Assembly: GCF_002499975.2 (NCBI RefSeq)
Contig: NZ_CP052766.1
Location: 868,001-932,000, forward strand
Direction: 5' to 3'
DNA: 64,000 nucleotides
Origin: Alteromonas pelagimontana
GTDB lineage: Bacteria > Pseudomonadota > Gammaproteobacteria > Enterobacterales > Alteromonadaceae
The position numbers and the translations under genes were made by a program. The notes beneath the pieces are model-generated. The model made no database searches. It was not told the DNA's origin and was given only the letters and a program-made list of their open reading frames with translations. Positions 50,042 to 58,529 of this stretch are shown in pieces; position 1 is the stretch's first letter, and each line of letters begins with the position of its first letter.

Positions 50042-51475
50042 TCTTTTGCTTGCAGACGCTTTTTGATTTCCATCGACATACCATATGTCGGATGCTTTAC
50101 CATTTTCTTTTATGAATTCATTTCTTATTTTCTGCACCGTACCATATTTTTTACCAATTCCACCAACATCGATAATTAGAAATACACCTAAATCAGTGTC
50201 GTCAGCCTTTTTATAGATTTCTAATTGTTTTTCATATCCATGAACCAAACTACCGTTGTTGGATAATTTTACTTCGACCACTAATTTCGAATCGAACCCC
50301 TGAGAAAGCTTGAAGTCTACAGGCCCATTACCTGAATCTGCTTCCGGAGTTAAATCAATATTGTTAGCCTTGCAATAGCTGTAAGCAACAGCAAAGAAAA
50401 GCCGTTGAGATGCTTTCTCCTTTCTAGGCTTCCCATTCTCATCCCAAAGCTCTTTCCATAGCCCCTTGTTCTCTATTAAATCTTGGAATTGGCTTAGTAT
50501 TTTATTAACAACTTCTACAACTTCATCAGCGCTCAGCTTTCTATCGGCATAGTTAGAAAGGTCGTAAGGGTAGTCTCTAGGGATTTGATTTAGTAATTCA
50601 GTCCAAAATGACTCACCATTTCTATCATTTTTAAAGTCATATGGCTTAGGCTCTACTTCACGAATCATGTCCATTACTTGTTGGAACGCTTCTTTATTTC
50701 TGAGAGCAGCTTTTTTGAGTCTCTGCTTCTGCTTTTTGGTCATTGTTGCCCAGATTTCACCAACGTGCTCATTGACCCGCTCTCTAAGCTCATCATTTTC
50801 TCTGACAACTCTGGATATATCACTCCAATCAGAAGCAATTGGCAAGTCACGTACTATATCACTAGGCACAAATATTAAAGGCTGATCTGAATACGGATTG
50901 ACTACCAAGTTATAGTTATTGGTTCCGACTTTGAATTGTTTCGTCGGTATTTTTAGTGTTTCATTGACTCTGTTCGAGAATGAAATCAAGTCAGAAAGAA
51001 TAATGTTGGTTGTCATATCGCTGATTCGATCAGGCCCGATACCTTCCTCGAATAAAGCTAAAGCCATAAATAGGTCTATATCATCCACGCCAAGTGCGAC
51101 AATCTGAGAAGCGGTATCAAGTGTGCTACAGATTAAATCCTTTCCAAAGCCTGAACCCTTTACGGTTGTGCCATACCCCAAACAAGTCCAGCTAATTTCT
51201 GAGAAACGAAAAAGTCTTTTTGCATTACGCCATGGAACATCATCTACCGCTTTAGATACGGACAAAAGCTTGATGATTTTTTCGAACCGCTCTCGATAAG
51301 ATTGATAGGCTCCTTCACTAATCTCCTTGTGAGCACTGTCTTCTAATAACAGTGGATCTATAAATACCAAGGTATCTGTATTCAGCAGTACGTTTACAAC
51401 CCCAAGCTTATCCAGAACAGCCACATCAATACCGTATTCGCTCGAAATAGTGGCTGGATTTTTTATTTTTCCCAT
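50036..51475 (-). CDS. Cassette-borne protein with C-terminal PD-(D/E)XK-like nuclease
   Basis: A 479-residue protein of unrecognised family. The start at 51475 has AAGGA upstream; a GTG start ten codons earlier is possible. The C-terminal part shows a nuclease-like pattern: Asp in GPVDFKL (about 385), then ExK in VVEVKLS (about 400-402), a Gln-containing helix (YEKQLEIYKKA) and a strand (GVFLIIDVG). The N-terminal 250 residues contain IDPLLLED, GFGKDLICSTLDTASQI and LFEEGIGPDRISDMTTNII. No helicase or methylase motif was found. An attC lies on each side, so it is a single-gene cassette. Anti-phage or restriction-like function is plausible but unproven. Confidence 0.7.
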   Translation of the reverse strand: MGKIKNPATISSEYGIDVAVLDKLGVVNVLLNTDTLVFIDPLLLEDSAHKEISEGAYQSYRERFEKIIKLLSVSKAVDDVPWRNAKRLFRFSEISWTCLGYGTTVKGSGFGKDLICSTLDTASQIVALGVDDIDLFMALALFEEGIGPDRISDMTTNIILSDLISFSNRVNETLKIPTKQFKVGTNNYNLVVNPYSDQPLIFVPSDIVRDLPIASDWSDISRVVRENDELRERVNEHVGEIWATMTKKQKQRLKKAALRNKEAFQQVMDMIREVEPKPYDFKNDRNGESFWTELLNQIPRDYPYDLSNYADRKLSADEVVEVVNKILSQFQDLIENKGLWKELWDENGKPRKEKASQRLFFAVAYSYCKANNIDLTPEADSGNGPVDFKLSQGFDSKLVVEVKLSNNGSLVHGYEKQLEIYKKADDTDLGVFLIIDVGGIGKKYGTVQKIRNEFIKENGKASDIWYVDGNQKASASKRT

Positions 51476-51509
51476 TTTCAATTCCTTGATTGCTTGAGGT
51501 GCCACTAGA

Positions 51510-51608
51510 ACCTAACGCTTTGCTAAGCGGCATAAAATTGTTGGCTAAAATTAGTGAGGAACGAACGTAAACCAACTGGTTTACGTCCGATTAAGCAACT
51601 TGTTATGT
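51510..51608 (-). repeat. attC recombination site 3
   Basis: Minus strand: R'' ACATAAC, arm TTGCTTAATCGG pairing with CCGCTTAGCAA near the far end, a central GTAAACCAGTTGGTTTAC palindrome, and R' GTTAGGT (exact GTTRRRY). It is 99 bp long, starts a few bases after the OLD-family stop, and runs up to the start of the next cassette. Confidence 0.88.
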
Positions 51609-51613
51609 GCCTG

Positions 51614-53467
51614 TTATACTAGACTTTCCTTAACTTTTTCAAACCAACCACTAACTTCTTCATGTGCTTCTAATTCAATTAGATCCTCTAACGTCAATAG
51701 CGGTGCAGCTTGCTCTGATAATATCCTTTTAATAGTACCAGCGCCTTCACCAACTATTTCTGTATTTCCAGCTGCTTTAAGGCCTTTCAGGAAGGCTGAT
51801 AGTTCTTTAGGTATGTTTTTAATCTTCCACTCTTCGACCCAGCCCTCATTAGAGTGCATAAAATCCTCTTCAATTGGGTAAACTTCCTTAATCAATCTTG
51901 GATGAATATAGTTCTCAACTTCTAGCATATTTGTTAATGCCGCCCATGACCCTTCTCTCTGATTAACTTGATCAACTGCAAGTTGATATTTTGCAACGTC
52001 ATTGTCATAGATATGAATCTCAGGCTTATTTAACTTCGCAAGATAGTTTTTGTTAACCCAATGCATCAGCGTACCACCACCCAAAAATATTGTTAGGACT
52101 CGATCATCATTTTCCAAATCCAATCCAAAGAGTTTGCCAACATGATTGAAAAACTCAACGTCTGTAGGCCCTTCTAAACATAAAATTGATTGAACGCCCA
52201 AATTGTCAATAGAAAGTGCAACGTTTGGCAGCATACCCAATGTTTGCGCGATAGTTGCTAAGTTATCTTCAGTTCCTTTTTGAACTACTGGTAAACCATC
52301 AACTTTATTTATAAATCTAATTTTATCTGTATTTACTAATCCTGCGAGAGACGGGCTATGTGTTGTTATCAATACTTGGGTACTCTCATTTTCAGAAAGC
52401 TCAACTAATGCATTGAACAATTCGACTTGCCATGTTGGATGTTGCGAAGTTTCAGGCTCTTCAATGGCGTAAATTACATTTCTGTCGTCAGAATTCTTTC
52501 TTTCTGCTTCTGCTCTGAAGTAGTTAAGCAATATCAGCCTTCTTACTCCACTCCCTCTTTTGTTAATGGGAATGCCATCATCACAATTAAAAGAAAATGA
52601 AAATAGAGACTCCCAAGGCTTATGAGACATTTCAGGAGAGAGGACGTCAGCAATTTCTGGACTCATTTCTTTCAATTTTTCGAGAGTTTTTAACCCTAGT
52701 AGCTCTGCTTTAGTCCTTATTTGCTCTTTTACGTCGTCAAGTTCTGCTTGCAGTTGGCTTATTGCGGTTTTAGTAATAGCCTTTAAAGGATCTTGCACTT
52801 CTTTATCTGAATCCTTATTCGCTCTATCTGATTGAAAAAGAAAAAATAGAGGCAAGTCCAGTTTTAGAGACTCCCAAATCTTTTTCCCGTCTTCCTTGTC
52901 AATTGGTAGATCAATTTCATATAAATTATCTATATCCTCAACAGCGTAAATTGCTTGCCTTATAGATGAGCTTTTGTTTTTCTTTACTTCGTCAACATCA
53001 AGTCTATCTGCATAATCCGCTAATAACTTTTTAAGATCAGCAATCTTCATTGATATCAAAGGACTTTCAAATTTTGTTGGGTAGTTAGCCACAAGGTAGG
53101 TTTTTAAAGATGCGGCTGTAAGCTTATCTTTTGAGCAGTCCCAGACTTTTTTAATAGACAGGTGACCATTAGAATCAAGTAAATATTCTTTATTCAGGAC
53201 TGTTGGGATAGTATCAATTGTATATTCTTTATCTTCAGGCCTAAAACTAACCTGAATAGCCATATGTTTTTCATCGGCGGCATGAACATTATAATCATCA
53301 ATATCTATTTTTACCGTTTCGTTGTTGAAAAATATTTCTAAAGATTCAAGAATTGTTGACTTCCCAATATCATTCTTACCAATGATGACATTAAAGTTTT
53401 CATCAAATTCAACGCTTACATTTCTATAACCACGGAAATTGATTAAATCTAGCTTAGAGATTTTCAA
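51614..53467 (-). CDS. Cassette-borne OLD-family ATPase/TOPRIM nuclease
   Basis: A 617-residue protein with two parts. The ABC/SMC-like ATPase has Walker A GKNDIGKST (30-38), signature-like KRGSGVRRL, Walker B VIYAIEEPE (about 332) and the switch His in LITTHSP. The C-terminal TOPRIM nuclease has the invariant Glu in LCLEGPTDVEFF (about 430), a Gly motif FLGGGTLMHWV and the DxD-type IYDNDVAK (about 485). Between them lies a coiled-coil-forming segment. OLD proteins and their GajA relatives act in phage defence. No UvrD-like GajB is adjacent, so this is a stand-alone OLD. It is bounded by cassette signals on both sides. Confidence 0.88.
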   Translation of the reverse strand: MKISKLDLINFRGYRNVSVEFDENFNVIIGKNDIGKSTILESLEIFFNNETVKIDIDDYNVHAADEKHMAIQVSFRPEDKEYTIDTIPTVLNKEYLLDSNGHLSIKKVWDCSKDKLTAASLKTYLVANYPTKFESPLISMKIADLKKLLADYADRLDVDEVKKNKSSSIRQAIYAVEDIDNLYEIDLPIDKEDGKKIWESLKLDLPLFFLFQSDRANKDSDKEVQDPLKAITKTAISQLQAELDDVKEQIRTKAELLGLKTLEKLKEMSPEIADVLSPEMSHKPWESLFSFSFNCDDGIPINKRGSGVRRLILLNYFRAEAERKNSDDRNVIYAIEEPETSQHPTWQVELFNALVELSENESTQVLITTHSPSLAGLVNTDKIRFINKVDGLPVVQKGTEDNLATIAQTLGMLPNVALSIDNLGVQSILCLEGPTDVEFFNHVGKLFGLDLENDDRVLTIFLGGGTLMHWVNKNYLAKLNKPEIHIYDNDVAKYQLAVDQVNQREGSWAALTNMLEVENYIHPRLIKEVYPIEEDFMHSNEGWVEEWKIKNIPKELSAFLKGLKAAGNTEIVGEGAGTIKRILSEQAAPLLTLEDLIELEAHEEVSGWFEKVKESLV

Positions 53468-53503
53468 TGAAGTACTCCTTTACTTAATTAGTGCGCTGGC
53501 ACA

Positions 53504-53601
53504 TAACAGCTTATTACTGAGACTTCATAGTAACACTCGTTTCCACAGAAAAACCATATACTGTGTTTTCATGGGAAAGAATACGAAATGTCCGCTATAC
53601 G
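53504..53601. repeat. Direct repeat copy B at a cassette boundary
   Basis: Same orientation as copy A (41673-41771) and about 80% identical by eye. It abuts the 5' end of the OLD cassette (GTTATGTGCC on the minus strand) and marks the right edge of the array, in the position an attI site would take if an integrase gene were present. Confidence 0.8.
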
Positions 53602-53684
53602 TACTCAAGAGACTGTCAGATCGTGTATAAGTCAATACCCAACGACACCCAGGGGCTGCAACCGCCTCAAGATTCCTACTACAG

Positions 53685-55046
53685 TCAAACCCCGGTTTTA
53701 ATATCTTCCAGATGATACTTATCGATTAACGAATACAGCGTGGGCCGCGTTACCCCCAAGAGCTCAGCAGTTTTTGACATATTTTTATCAGCCGCTTGAT
53801 AAGCCCGGCGAATCGCTCGGCTTTCGGCCCGCTCCCTGACCTCCCGAAGGTTTAGTGTTTCAGGTTCATTTTCGCCCCGCGGCGCCATTAAACCTAAATC
53901 TTCGGCTTGTACCACTGTGCCTTCGGCCATAATTACCGCTGACTTGAGCTTATTCTGAAGTTCGCGAATATTGCCCGGCCACTTATGCGCCAGCATGGCT
54001 TGAATTGCCCCTTCAGAAAAACTTTTTGCTTTTGCGCCAAACTCTTCACGATATTGATTTAAAAATGTTCTTGCCAGCAGAATGATGTCCTGTTCCCGCT
54101 CTCTTAGCGGGGGAATGAAAATGGGTATTTCACCAATGCGATAATATAAATCTTCGCGAAATGTTTCCTCTGCCACCATATTTTGCAGATCTCTGTGAGT
54201 TGCGCATACTAAGCGTATATCTACAGGAATCTCAGCTCTGCCGCCTACCCGCTCTATTACTCGCTCTTGCAAAAAGCGCAGCATCTTTGCCTGCAGACCA
54301 ATAGGCATATCGCCAATTTCATCAAGAAATAATGTGCCGCCCTGGGCGGTTTCAATTTTGCCTAAGGTCGTTTTATTTGCGCCGGTAAATGCCCCTTTTT
54401 CATAACCAAACAACTCGCTTTCCAGCAGGTTTTCAGGAATTGACGCACAGTTGATTGCAATAAAAGGCTTGTCTTTGCGAGGGCTATGTTCATGGATGCT
54501 TCTGGCAAACACCTCTTTCCCGGTGCCACTTTCTCCTTGCAACAGCGTGCTGATGTCGGTACCGGCAATTTTTTCTGCTTTGCGCATCACTTTTTGAATA
54601 GATTCGCTGTTGCCGATAATACGGCCCATGCTTGGGCGCGCTTTTGCCAGAATCCGGTTTTCATTTTCCAAATTAAACAGATTCAGCGCTCGATGAACCA
54701 GTAGCTTAATGGTATCTGAATCAATGGGTTTCTGATAAAAATCGTATGCCCCTAAGTCAATTGCCTTTAATGCATTGACCTTATCGTTATTTCCAGTGAC
54801 CACAATAACTTTGGTACGTGGTGCCAGAGCGATAATTTCTTCCAGAGTTTTCAGACCTTCCGAGGCGTTAGCGGGATCGGGAGGTAACCCCAAATCCAAC
54901 GTTACCACTTTCGGTTCATGGCGACGCAACTGCGCTATCGCTGAAGTTCTATCATCAGCAAACACCACGTCATAATCTGTAAAACTCCATTTTAGTTGTT
55001 TCTGGATACCTAAGTCGTCATCTACAACAAGAATGGTGTCCGTCAT
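53685..55046 (-). CDS. prsR: Sigma-54-dependent response regulator PrsR
   Basis: NtrC-type regulator. It has a receiver domain with the phospho-acceptor Asp in VVTLDLGLPPDP, a sigma-54 AAA+ domain with Walker A GESGTGKE and the GAFTGA loop that contacts sigma-54, and a Fis-type HTH (MSKTAELLGVTRPTLYSLI). The GLPPDPANASEG insert in the receiver is characteristic of PrsR, the regulator paired with PrsK in PEP-CTERM/exopolysaccharide loci. The start at 55046 gives MTDTILVVDDD; an ATG nine codons upstream is an alternative. It follows prsK by about 50 bp. Confidence 0.88.
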   Translation of the reverse strand: MTDTILVVDDDLGIQKQLKWSFTDYDVVFADDRTSAIAQLRRHEPKVVTLDLGLPPDPANASEGLKTLEEIIALAPRTKVIVVTGNNDKVNALKAIDLGAYDFYQKPIDSDTIKLLVHRALNLFNLENENRILAKARPSMGRIIGNSESIQKVMRKAEKIAGTDISTLLQGESGTGKEVFARSIHEHSPRKDKPFIAINCASIPENLLESELFGYEKGAFTGANKTTLGKIETAQGGTLFLDEIGDMPIGLQAKMLRFLQERVIERVGGRAEIPVDIRLVCATHRDLQNMVAEETFREDLYYRIGEIPIFIPPLREREQDIILLARTFLNQYREEFGAKAKSFSEGAIQAMLAHKWPGNIRELQNKLKSAVIMAEGTVVQAEDLGLMAPRGENEPETLNLREVRERAESRAIRRAYQAADKNMSKTAELLGVTRPTLYSLIDKYHLEDIKTGV

Positions 55047-55096
55047 CCGCTTGATCCCGTTTAAGTCTTTCATTACTACTATCGATAGATTGTCGC

Positions 55097-57124
55097 TTAA
55101 TCCAGCGGAAAAGCGAGGGTAAAGGTGCTGCCCTGGCCAACTTCGCTTTCCACAGCCAGCTTCCCACCTATCGATTCCATATAATTCTTCGCATCGTATG
55201 CGCCAATTCCCATCCCGGCATTGCCTTTAGTGGTATCAAAAGGCTTAAATAAGCGTTCTTCGATGAACGTTTTATCCATGCCGCAACCGGTGTCAGAAAT
55301 AACGACGAGTTGGCGATTATTCACCAAATCCAGCTGCAACGTAACGTCAACATTACCATCATCCGGCGTCGCTTGCTGGGCATTGCTGATAAGATGATAA
55401 ATCACATTGGCAAACTTTTCCTGATCAACCACGACGTCTGCGTCTTCTTCACATCGCAGGCTAGGGCGTGGTAAAAGTGACTGGCAGCGCGTTTCCACCA
55501 CTCTTTCAATTAACGGAGCAAGCCGGTAAGCGGAGAAAATTCCTGCTTCATCGACTTTTTTCTCTGTAAGCTGGCGCAGCATTTTATCCATTCGCGCCTT
55601 GGTATAATGCAATGTTTCAAAGGTATCTTCAATAAACTCAGGATTTTGCTTGTGCTGTTCTGCATTGCACAAAATTAGATCGATCTGAGCCATGACATTT
55701 TTTAGGTCATGCAGTACAAAGGCAGACATACGATTGAAGGCCGCAAATTGGGCGTTTTCAGCCACTGATTTCGCCGCTTCATGATGAAAAATATAGGTTC
55801 CCACCTGTTCCGTTACGGCGGTAAGATAATCTCTGACTTCCCAGTTAAGTGCAATAATTTCGCTGTCTTTGGGCTTAAGCAGAGCAAAACCCCAGATAGT
55901 GTCCTGATTAAAAAACGGTAAAGCCAGTTGAAAATCACACTGCGCCAGGGCCGTCCTGTCTAATTGCAGTCCATCGTAATTAAACGGCTTTATCTTGTAC
56001 TCCTGAATATCAATTAACCAGGATGTGCGCAGGCAAAAGGTCTTCAGCTGCTTAACGATTATTTCTTCACTTGGGTTAAGCAGCGTCATGTTTTTATTGG
56101 ACAAGACTTCTACATCCATTCCTGACACCTTTACCAGCATCCCCATTTCGTAATTAATTGCGCCAAGCGTGCCTTGTAATGCGTTTTGATACACTTCCGG
56201 CATTGCCGTTGTTTGCGAAGAAAGCGCCTGAGTGAGCTTTACCCACTCTACCCGGTAATCAAACTGGTTGGCGAAAAAGTGTTTGGTAATAAACACCTTC
56301 ATACGTGTGCGAACGCTGTTGGATAACATTACCGTGGCCAGCAGCGCGAGCGACAGCACAATTAGCACGGTTTGGACCGGCGTACTCCAGTTCCCGCCCA
56401 GATAATTAATGGCGTATCCTACCAGCGCCATAATGAACAGATATACCCCCGCTACCATCAGTAAAGAACTGTGCAGCACCACATCGCGGGAAATAAAGAT
56501 ATCTACCCCCCAGTGCTTGATGCGGCGAATGGCGACGATTAACAATGGCATTAATAGCAGATATATATAGCCACGAGAGGCAATGTAGGCCAGCTCTACC
56601 TGATTAACCATGGTGGCATTGGCATACATAACAAATTCAAACAGGTGGGTGGCGCCAAGGTAGAGTACCAGAGGTTTGTAGGCCCACTGATCATCTCCGG
56701 ATTGGCGGTAAAGCACTTCCAGCAAAATAAGGACTTCAAGCGCTAATACGGTGAGCAAAAGAAAGCGCCAGGATTCTTCCATTACAATGAGATAAGGCAG
56801 CAGCAGCGTAGCCACGGGGGGAAGTAAAATAAACAACGTAGCGGGACGCCGGAGCACTTCCCAAAGCGTACCAAAATCGTTGCGAAGGCAACTGGCAATA
56901 AACAGCAGCCAAACCAGTGGCTTCACTGCATCGGCAGTAAGCAGATAATGCTTACTAATTGGCCCAAACAGAATTGTCACAAAACCCAGCGACCACAGCA
57001 TTGTGGCTATAGTCGCCAATAACAGCAGGTACTTGGCGAGGCCGGATTTACGCACGGTAAACAGCAGCAGCACCAGTATCAGATAGGCTAATGAATTTAG
57101 CCCGTAGCCGATATCTGAAATCAT
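55097..57124 (-). CDS. prsK: Membrane histidine kinase PrsK
   Basis: A 675-residue sensor kinase. The N-terminal third has about eight membrane spans, a GAF-like segment follows (about 320-450), then the atypical H-box VLHDLKNVMAQIDLIL with the phosphorylated His. The ATPase domain has the N-box HLISNAQQATPDDG, ISDTGCGMD, FKPFDTTKG and GMGIGAYDAK. The HDLKN form is typical of PrsK. It is adjacent to prsR in the standard order. AAGGA precedes the ATG. The signal sensed is unknown. Confidence 0.9.
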   Translation of the reverse strand: MISDIGYGLNSLAYLILVLLLFTVRKSGLAKYLLLLATIATMLWSLGFVTILFGPISKHYLLTADAVKPLVWLLFIASCLRNDFGTLWEVLRRPATLFILLPPVATLLLPYLIVMEESWRFLLLTVLALEVLILLEVLYRQSGDDQWAYKPLVLYLGATHLFEFVMYANATMVNQVELAYIASRGYIYLLLMPLLIVAIRRIKHWGVDIFISRDVVLHSSLLMVAGVYLFIMALVGYAINYLGGNWSTPVQTVLIVLSLALLATVMLSNSVRTRMKVFITKHFFANQFDYRVEWVKLTQALSSQTTAMPEVYQNALQGTLGAINYEMGMLVKVSGMDVEVLSNKNMTLLNPSEEIIVKQLKTFCLRTSWLIDIQEYKIKPFNYDGLQLDRTALAQCDFQLALPFFNQDTIWGFALLKPKDSEIIALNWEVRDYLTAVTEQVGTYIFHHEAAKSVAENAQFAAFNRMSAFVLHDLKNVMAQIDLILCNAEQHKQNPEFIEDTFETLHYTKARMDKMLRQLTEKKVDEAGIFSAYRLAPLIERVVETRCQSLLPRPSLRCEEDADVVVDQEKFANVIYHLISNAQQATPDDGNVDVTLQLDLVNNRQLVVISDTGCGMDKTFIEERLFKPFDTTKGNAGMGIGAYDAKNYMESIGGKLAVESEVGQGSTFTLAFPLD

Positions 57125-57136
57125 ACTATTCCTTTT

Positions 57137-57186
57137 ATACTAATCCGCATTGATGTGTGCTCACACAAGTCAATGTGGATTAGTAT
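57137..57186. repeat. 50-bp near-perfect palindrome (ATACTAATCC type)
   Basis: The arms ATACTAATCCGCATTG and CAATGTGGATTAGTAT pair with one mismatch, and the inner TGTGTG/CACACA continues the stem. It lies between the ketoacyl-synthase stop and the prsK start, 13 bp before prsK. A similar ATACTAATCC occurs near 1949. It is probably a dispersed intergenic palindrome that may also affect prsK read-through. Confidence 0.75.
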
Positions 57187-57220
57187 TACATCACACAACC
57201 GCGGTTAGTGCGTCAGCTTA

Positions 57221-58345
57221 TTATTGTTTTTGCAACACCAAACTGCCAATCGAATAGCCTGCGCCGAATGAACACAGTACGCCGTAATCGCCGGATTGCA
57301 GATCTTTATGATGCAAGGCAAACGCGATGACCGATCCTGCCGAAGCCGTATTGGCATATTCATCCAGTACAATTGGTGCTTCGTCTGCTGTCGCTTCACG
57401 ACCTAACAGCCGCTTACAAATCAGTAGATTCATATTGATGTTTGCCTGGTGCAGCCACCAGCGGCGCACATCCCCCGGCGCGAGATGATGCTTAGCAAGG
57501 TGCTGTTCAATATGTTCTGCCGCCATAGGGCAAACTTCTTTAAACACCTTACGTCCAGCCTGGTGGAAGAGCTTATCTGCACCATAAGGGTCGACATCAT
57601 TGGCCCGGCTGATATAGCCAAAATTCGAGCGGATATTGTTGGAATACTGCGTTAGCGCTTTAGTGCTCAGCACCTTGAATATGTGGGGCCCATTCGCGGT
57701 ACTGGCGTTCTCGAGAATCGTCGCCGTGGCCACATCGCCAAAAATAAAGTGGCTGTCTCTGTCTGTGTAATTGATTTGCGGCGACACGAGCTCCGGGTTA
57801 ATTACCAGTACACATTTAGCATTACCGGCGGCAATCATCTCGTACGCCCGGTGCATTCCGAAGGTAGCCGCCGAACATGCCACTAACATATCAAAGCCAA
57901 AACCGGTGATACCTAATTCATGCTGCACTTCAATGGCAATTGCAGGATATGAGCGCTGGGTATAAGCGCAGGAAACAATAACGGCATCAATGTCCTGGCC
58001 CGTTTTGTTTGCGGCTTTCAGGGCTTTTTTTGCTGCCGCAATTGCTATTTCAGCCTGATTGGATAATGCGTCCTCTTCGCGCTCAGCGATAAGCGGCCGC
58101 ATGCGGTTTATGTCCAATGCCCCTTCTTTCTGATAAATGTACCGCTGCTTAATACCACTGGCTTTTTCAATAAATTCAGCGCTGGAATGAGGTTTCGCTG
58201 CAAGCTCTCCTGCTTCAATCTTTGCTTTATTGGTTTCATTGAAAGCGTCAGCATAAGCATTGTAGCTTTCCACCAGTTCTTCATTGGTAATTGTATACTC
58301 GGGGTTCCAGACACCCACCCCGCTAATCACGATGTGATGAGACAT
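57221..58345 (-). CDS. FabH-like beta-ketoacyl-ACP synthase III
   Basis: Thiolase-fold condensing enzyme of 374 residues. The start at 58345 (MSHHIVISGVGVWNPEY) follows AGAGAGATC; an in-frame extension of 74 residues is unsupported. The Cys-His-Asn triad is intact: Cys in MLVACSAATFG, His in WLHQANINM and Asn in EYANTASAG. It differs from housekeeping FabH in its long N-terminal region (ITNEELVESYNAYADAFNETN), so it may prime special fatty acids or a secondary lipid rather than bulk synthesis. It has no acyl-carrier or fab genes next to it. Confidence 0.87.
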   Translation of the reverse strand: MSHHIVISGVGVWNPEYTITNEELVESYNAYADAFNETNKAKIEAGELAAKPHSSAEFIEKASGIKQRYIYQKEGALDINRMRPLIAEREEDALSNQAEIAIAAAKKALKAANKTGQDIDAVIVSCAYTQRSYPAIAIEVQHELGITGFGFDMLVACSAATFGMHRAYEMIAAGNAKCVLVINPELVSPQINYTDRDSHFIFGDVATATILENASTANGPHIFKVLSTKALTQYSNNIRSNFGYISRANDVDPYGADKLFHQAGRKVFKEVCPMAAEHIEQHLAKHHLAPGDVRRWWLHQANINMNLLICKRLLGREATADEAPIVLDEYANTASAGSVIAFALHHKDLQSGDYGVLCSFGAGYSIGSLVLQKQ

Positions 58346-58473
58346 GACGATCTCTCTTGTAGTTATATTCTGTGGGGGATTTTCCACACCTACTGTGCCC
58401 ATAGCTATGGTTCGTAGTAGCGAAAGGAACCCGTTAAGACATAGCTTAGCGTTTTGTGAAGAAAAAGTCATCG

Positions 58474-58499
58474 AAACAAAAATAGCGCCTTTAGGCGCC
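58474..58499 (-). terminator. Terminator after the choice-of-anchor lipoprotein gene
   Basis: On the minus strand GCGCC and GGCGC pair around a TAAA loop, followed by a TATTTTTGTTT tail, about 30 bp past the stop of the lipoprotein gene. Confidence 0.7.
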
Positions 58500-58529
58500 A
58501 TCGCATTTACTCGATCTAAGCAGAAACAG

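Larger units (their letters stand above)
40186..53506 (-). mobile_element. Accessory island with CALIN-like integron cassette array
   Basis: Minus-strand cassettes separated by attC sites, without an integron integrase. Cassette logic can be read directly: the first bases of a cassette are the reverse complement of the R'' box after its gene. For the OLD cassette, GTTATGTGCC (about 53508) matches GGCACATAAC (about 51609). For the nuclease cassette, GTTAGGTTC (about 51516) matches GAACCTAAC (about 50044). For the membrane-protein cassette, GTTAGCTAC (41676) matches GTAGCTAAC (41164). A plus-strand block (42.5-48 kb) and an IS1182 element interrupt the array. Flanking core genes are a GGDEF gene and prsR, which converge on it. 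Confidence 0.75.

Noticed and set aside
51614..53467. Gabija system (GajA + GajB)
   Set aside because: The OLD-like protein fits GajA in outline, but no UvrD-like helicase is adjacent and an attC directly follows the gene.
53504..53684. attI site with an adjacent integron integrase
   Set aside because: The position fits, but the next gene on that side is prsR and no intI-like frame exists on either strand; only the repeat itself is reported.
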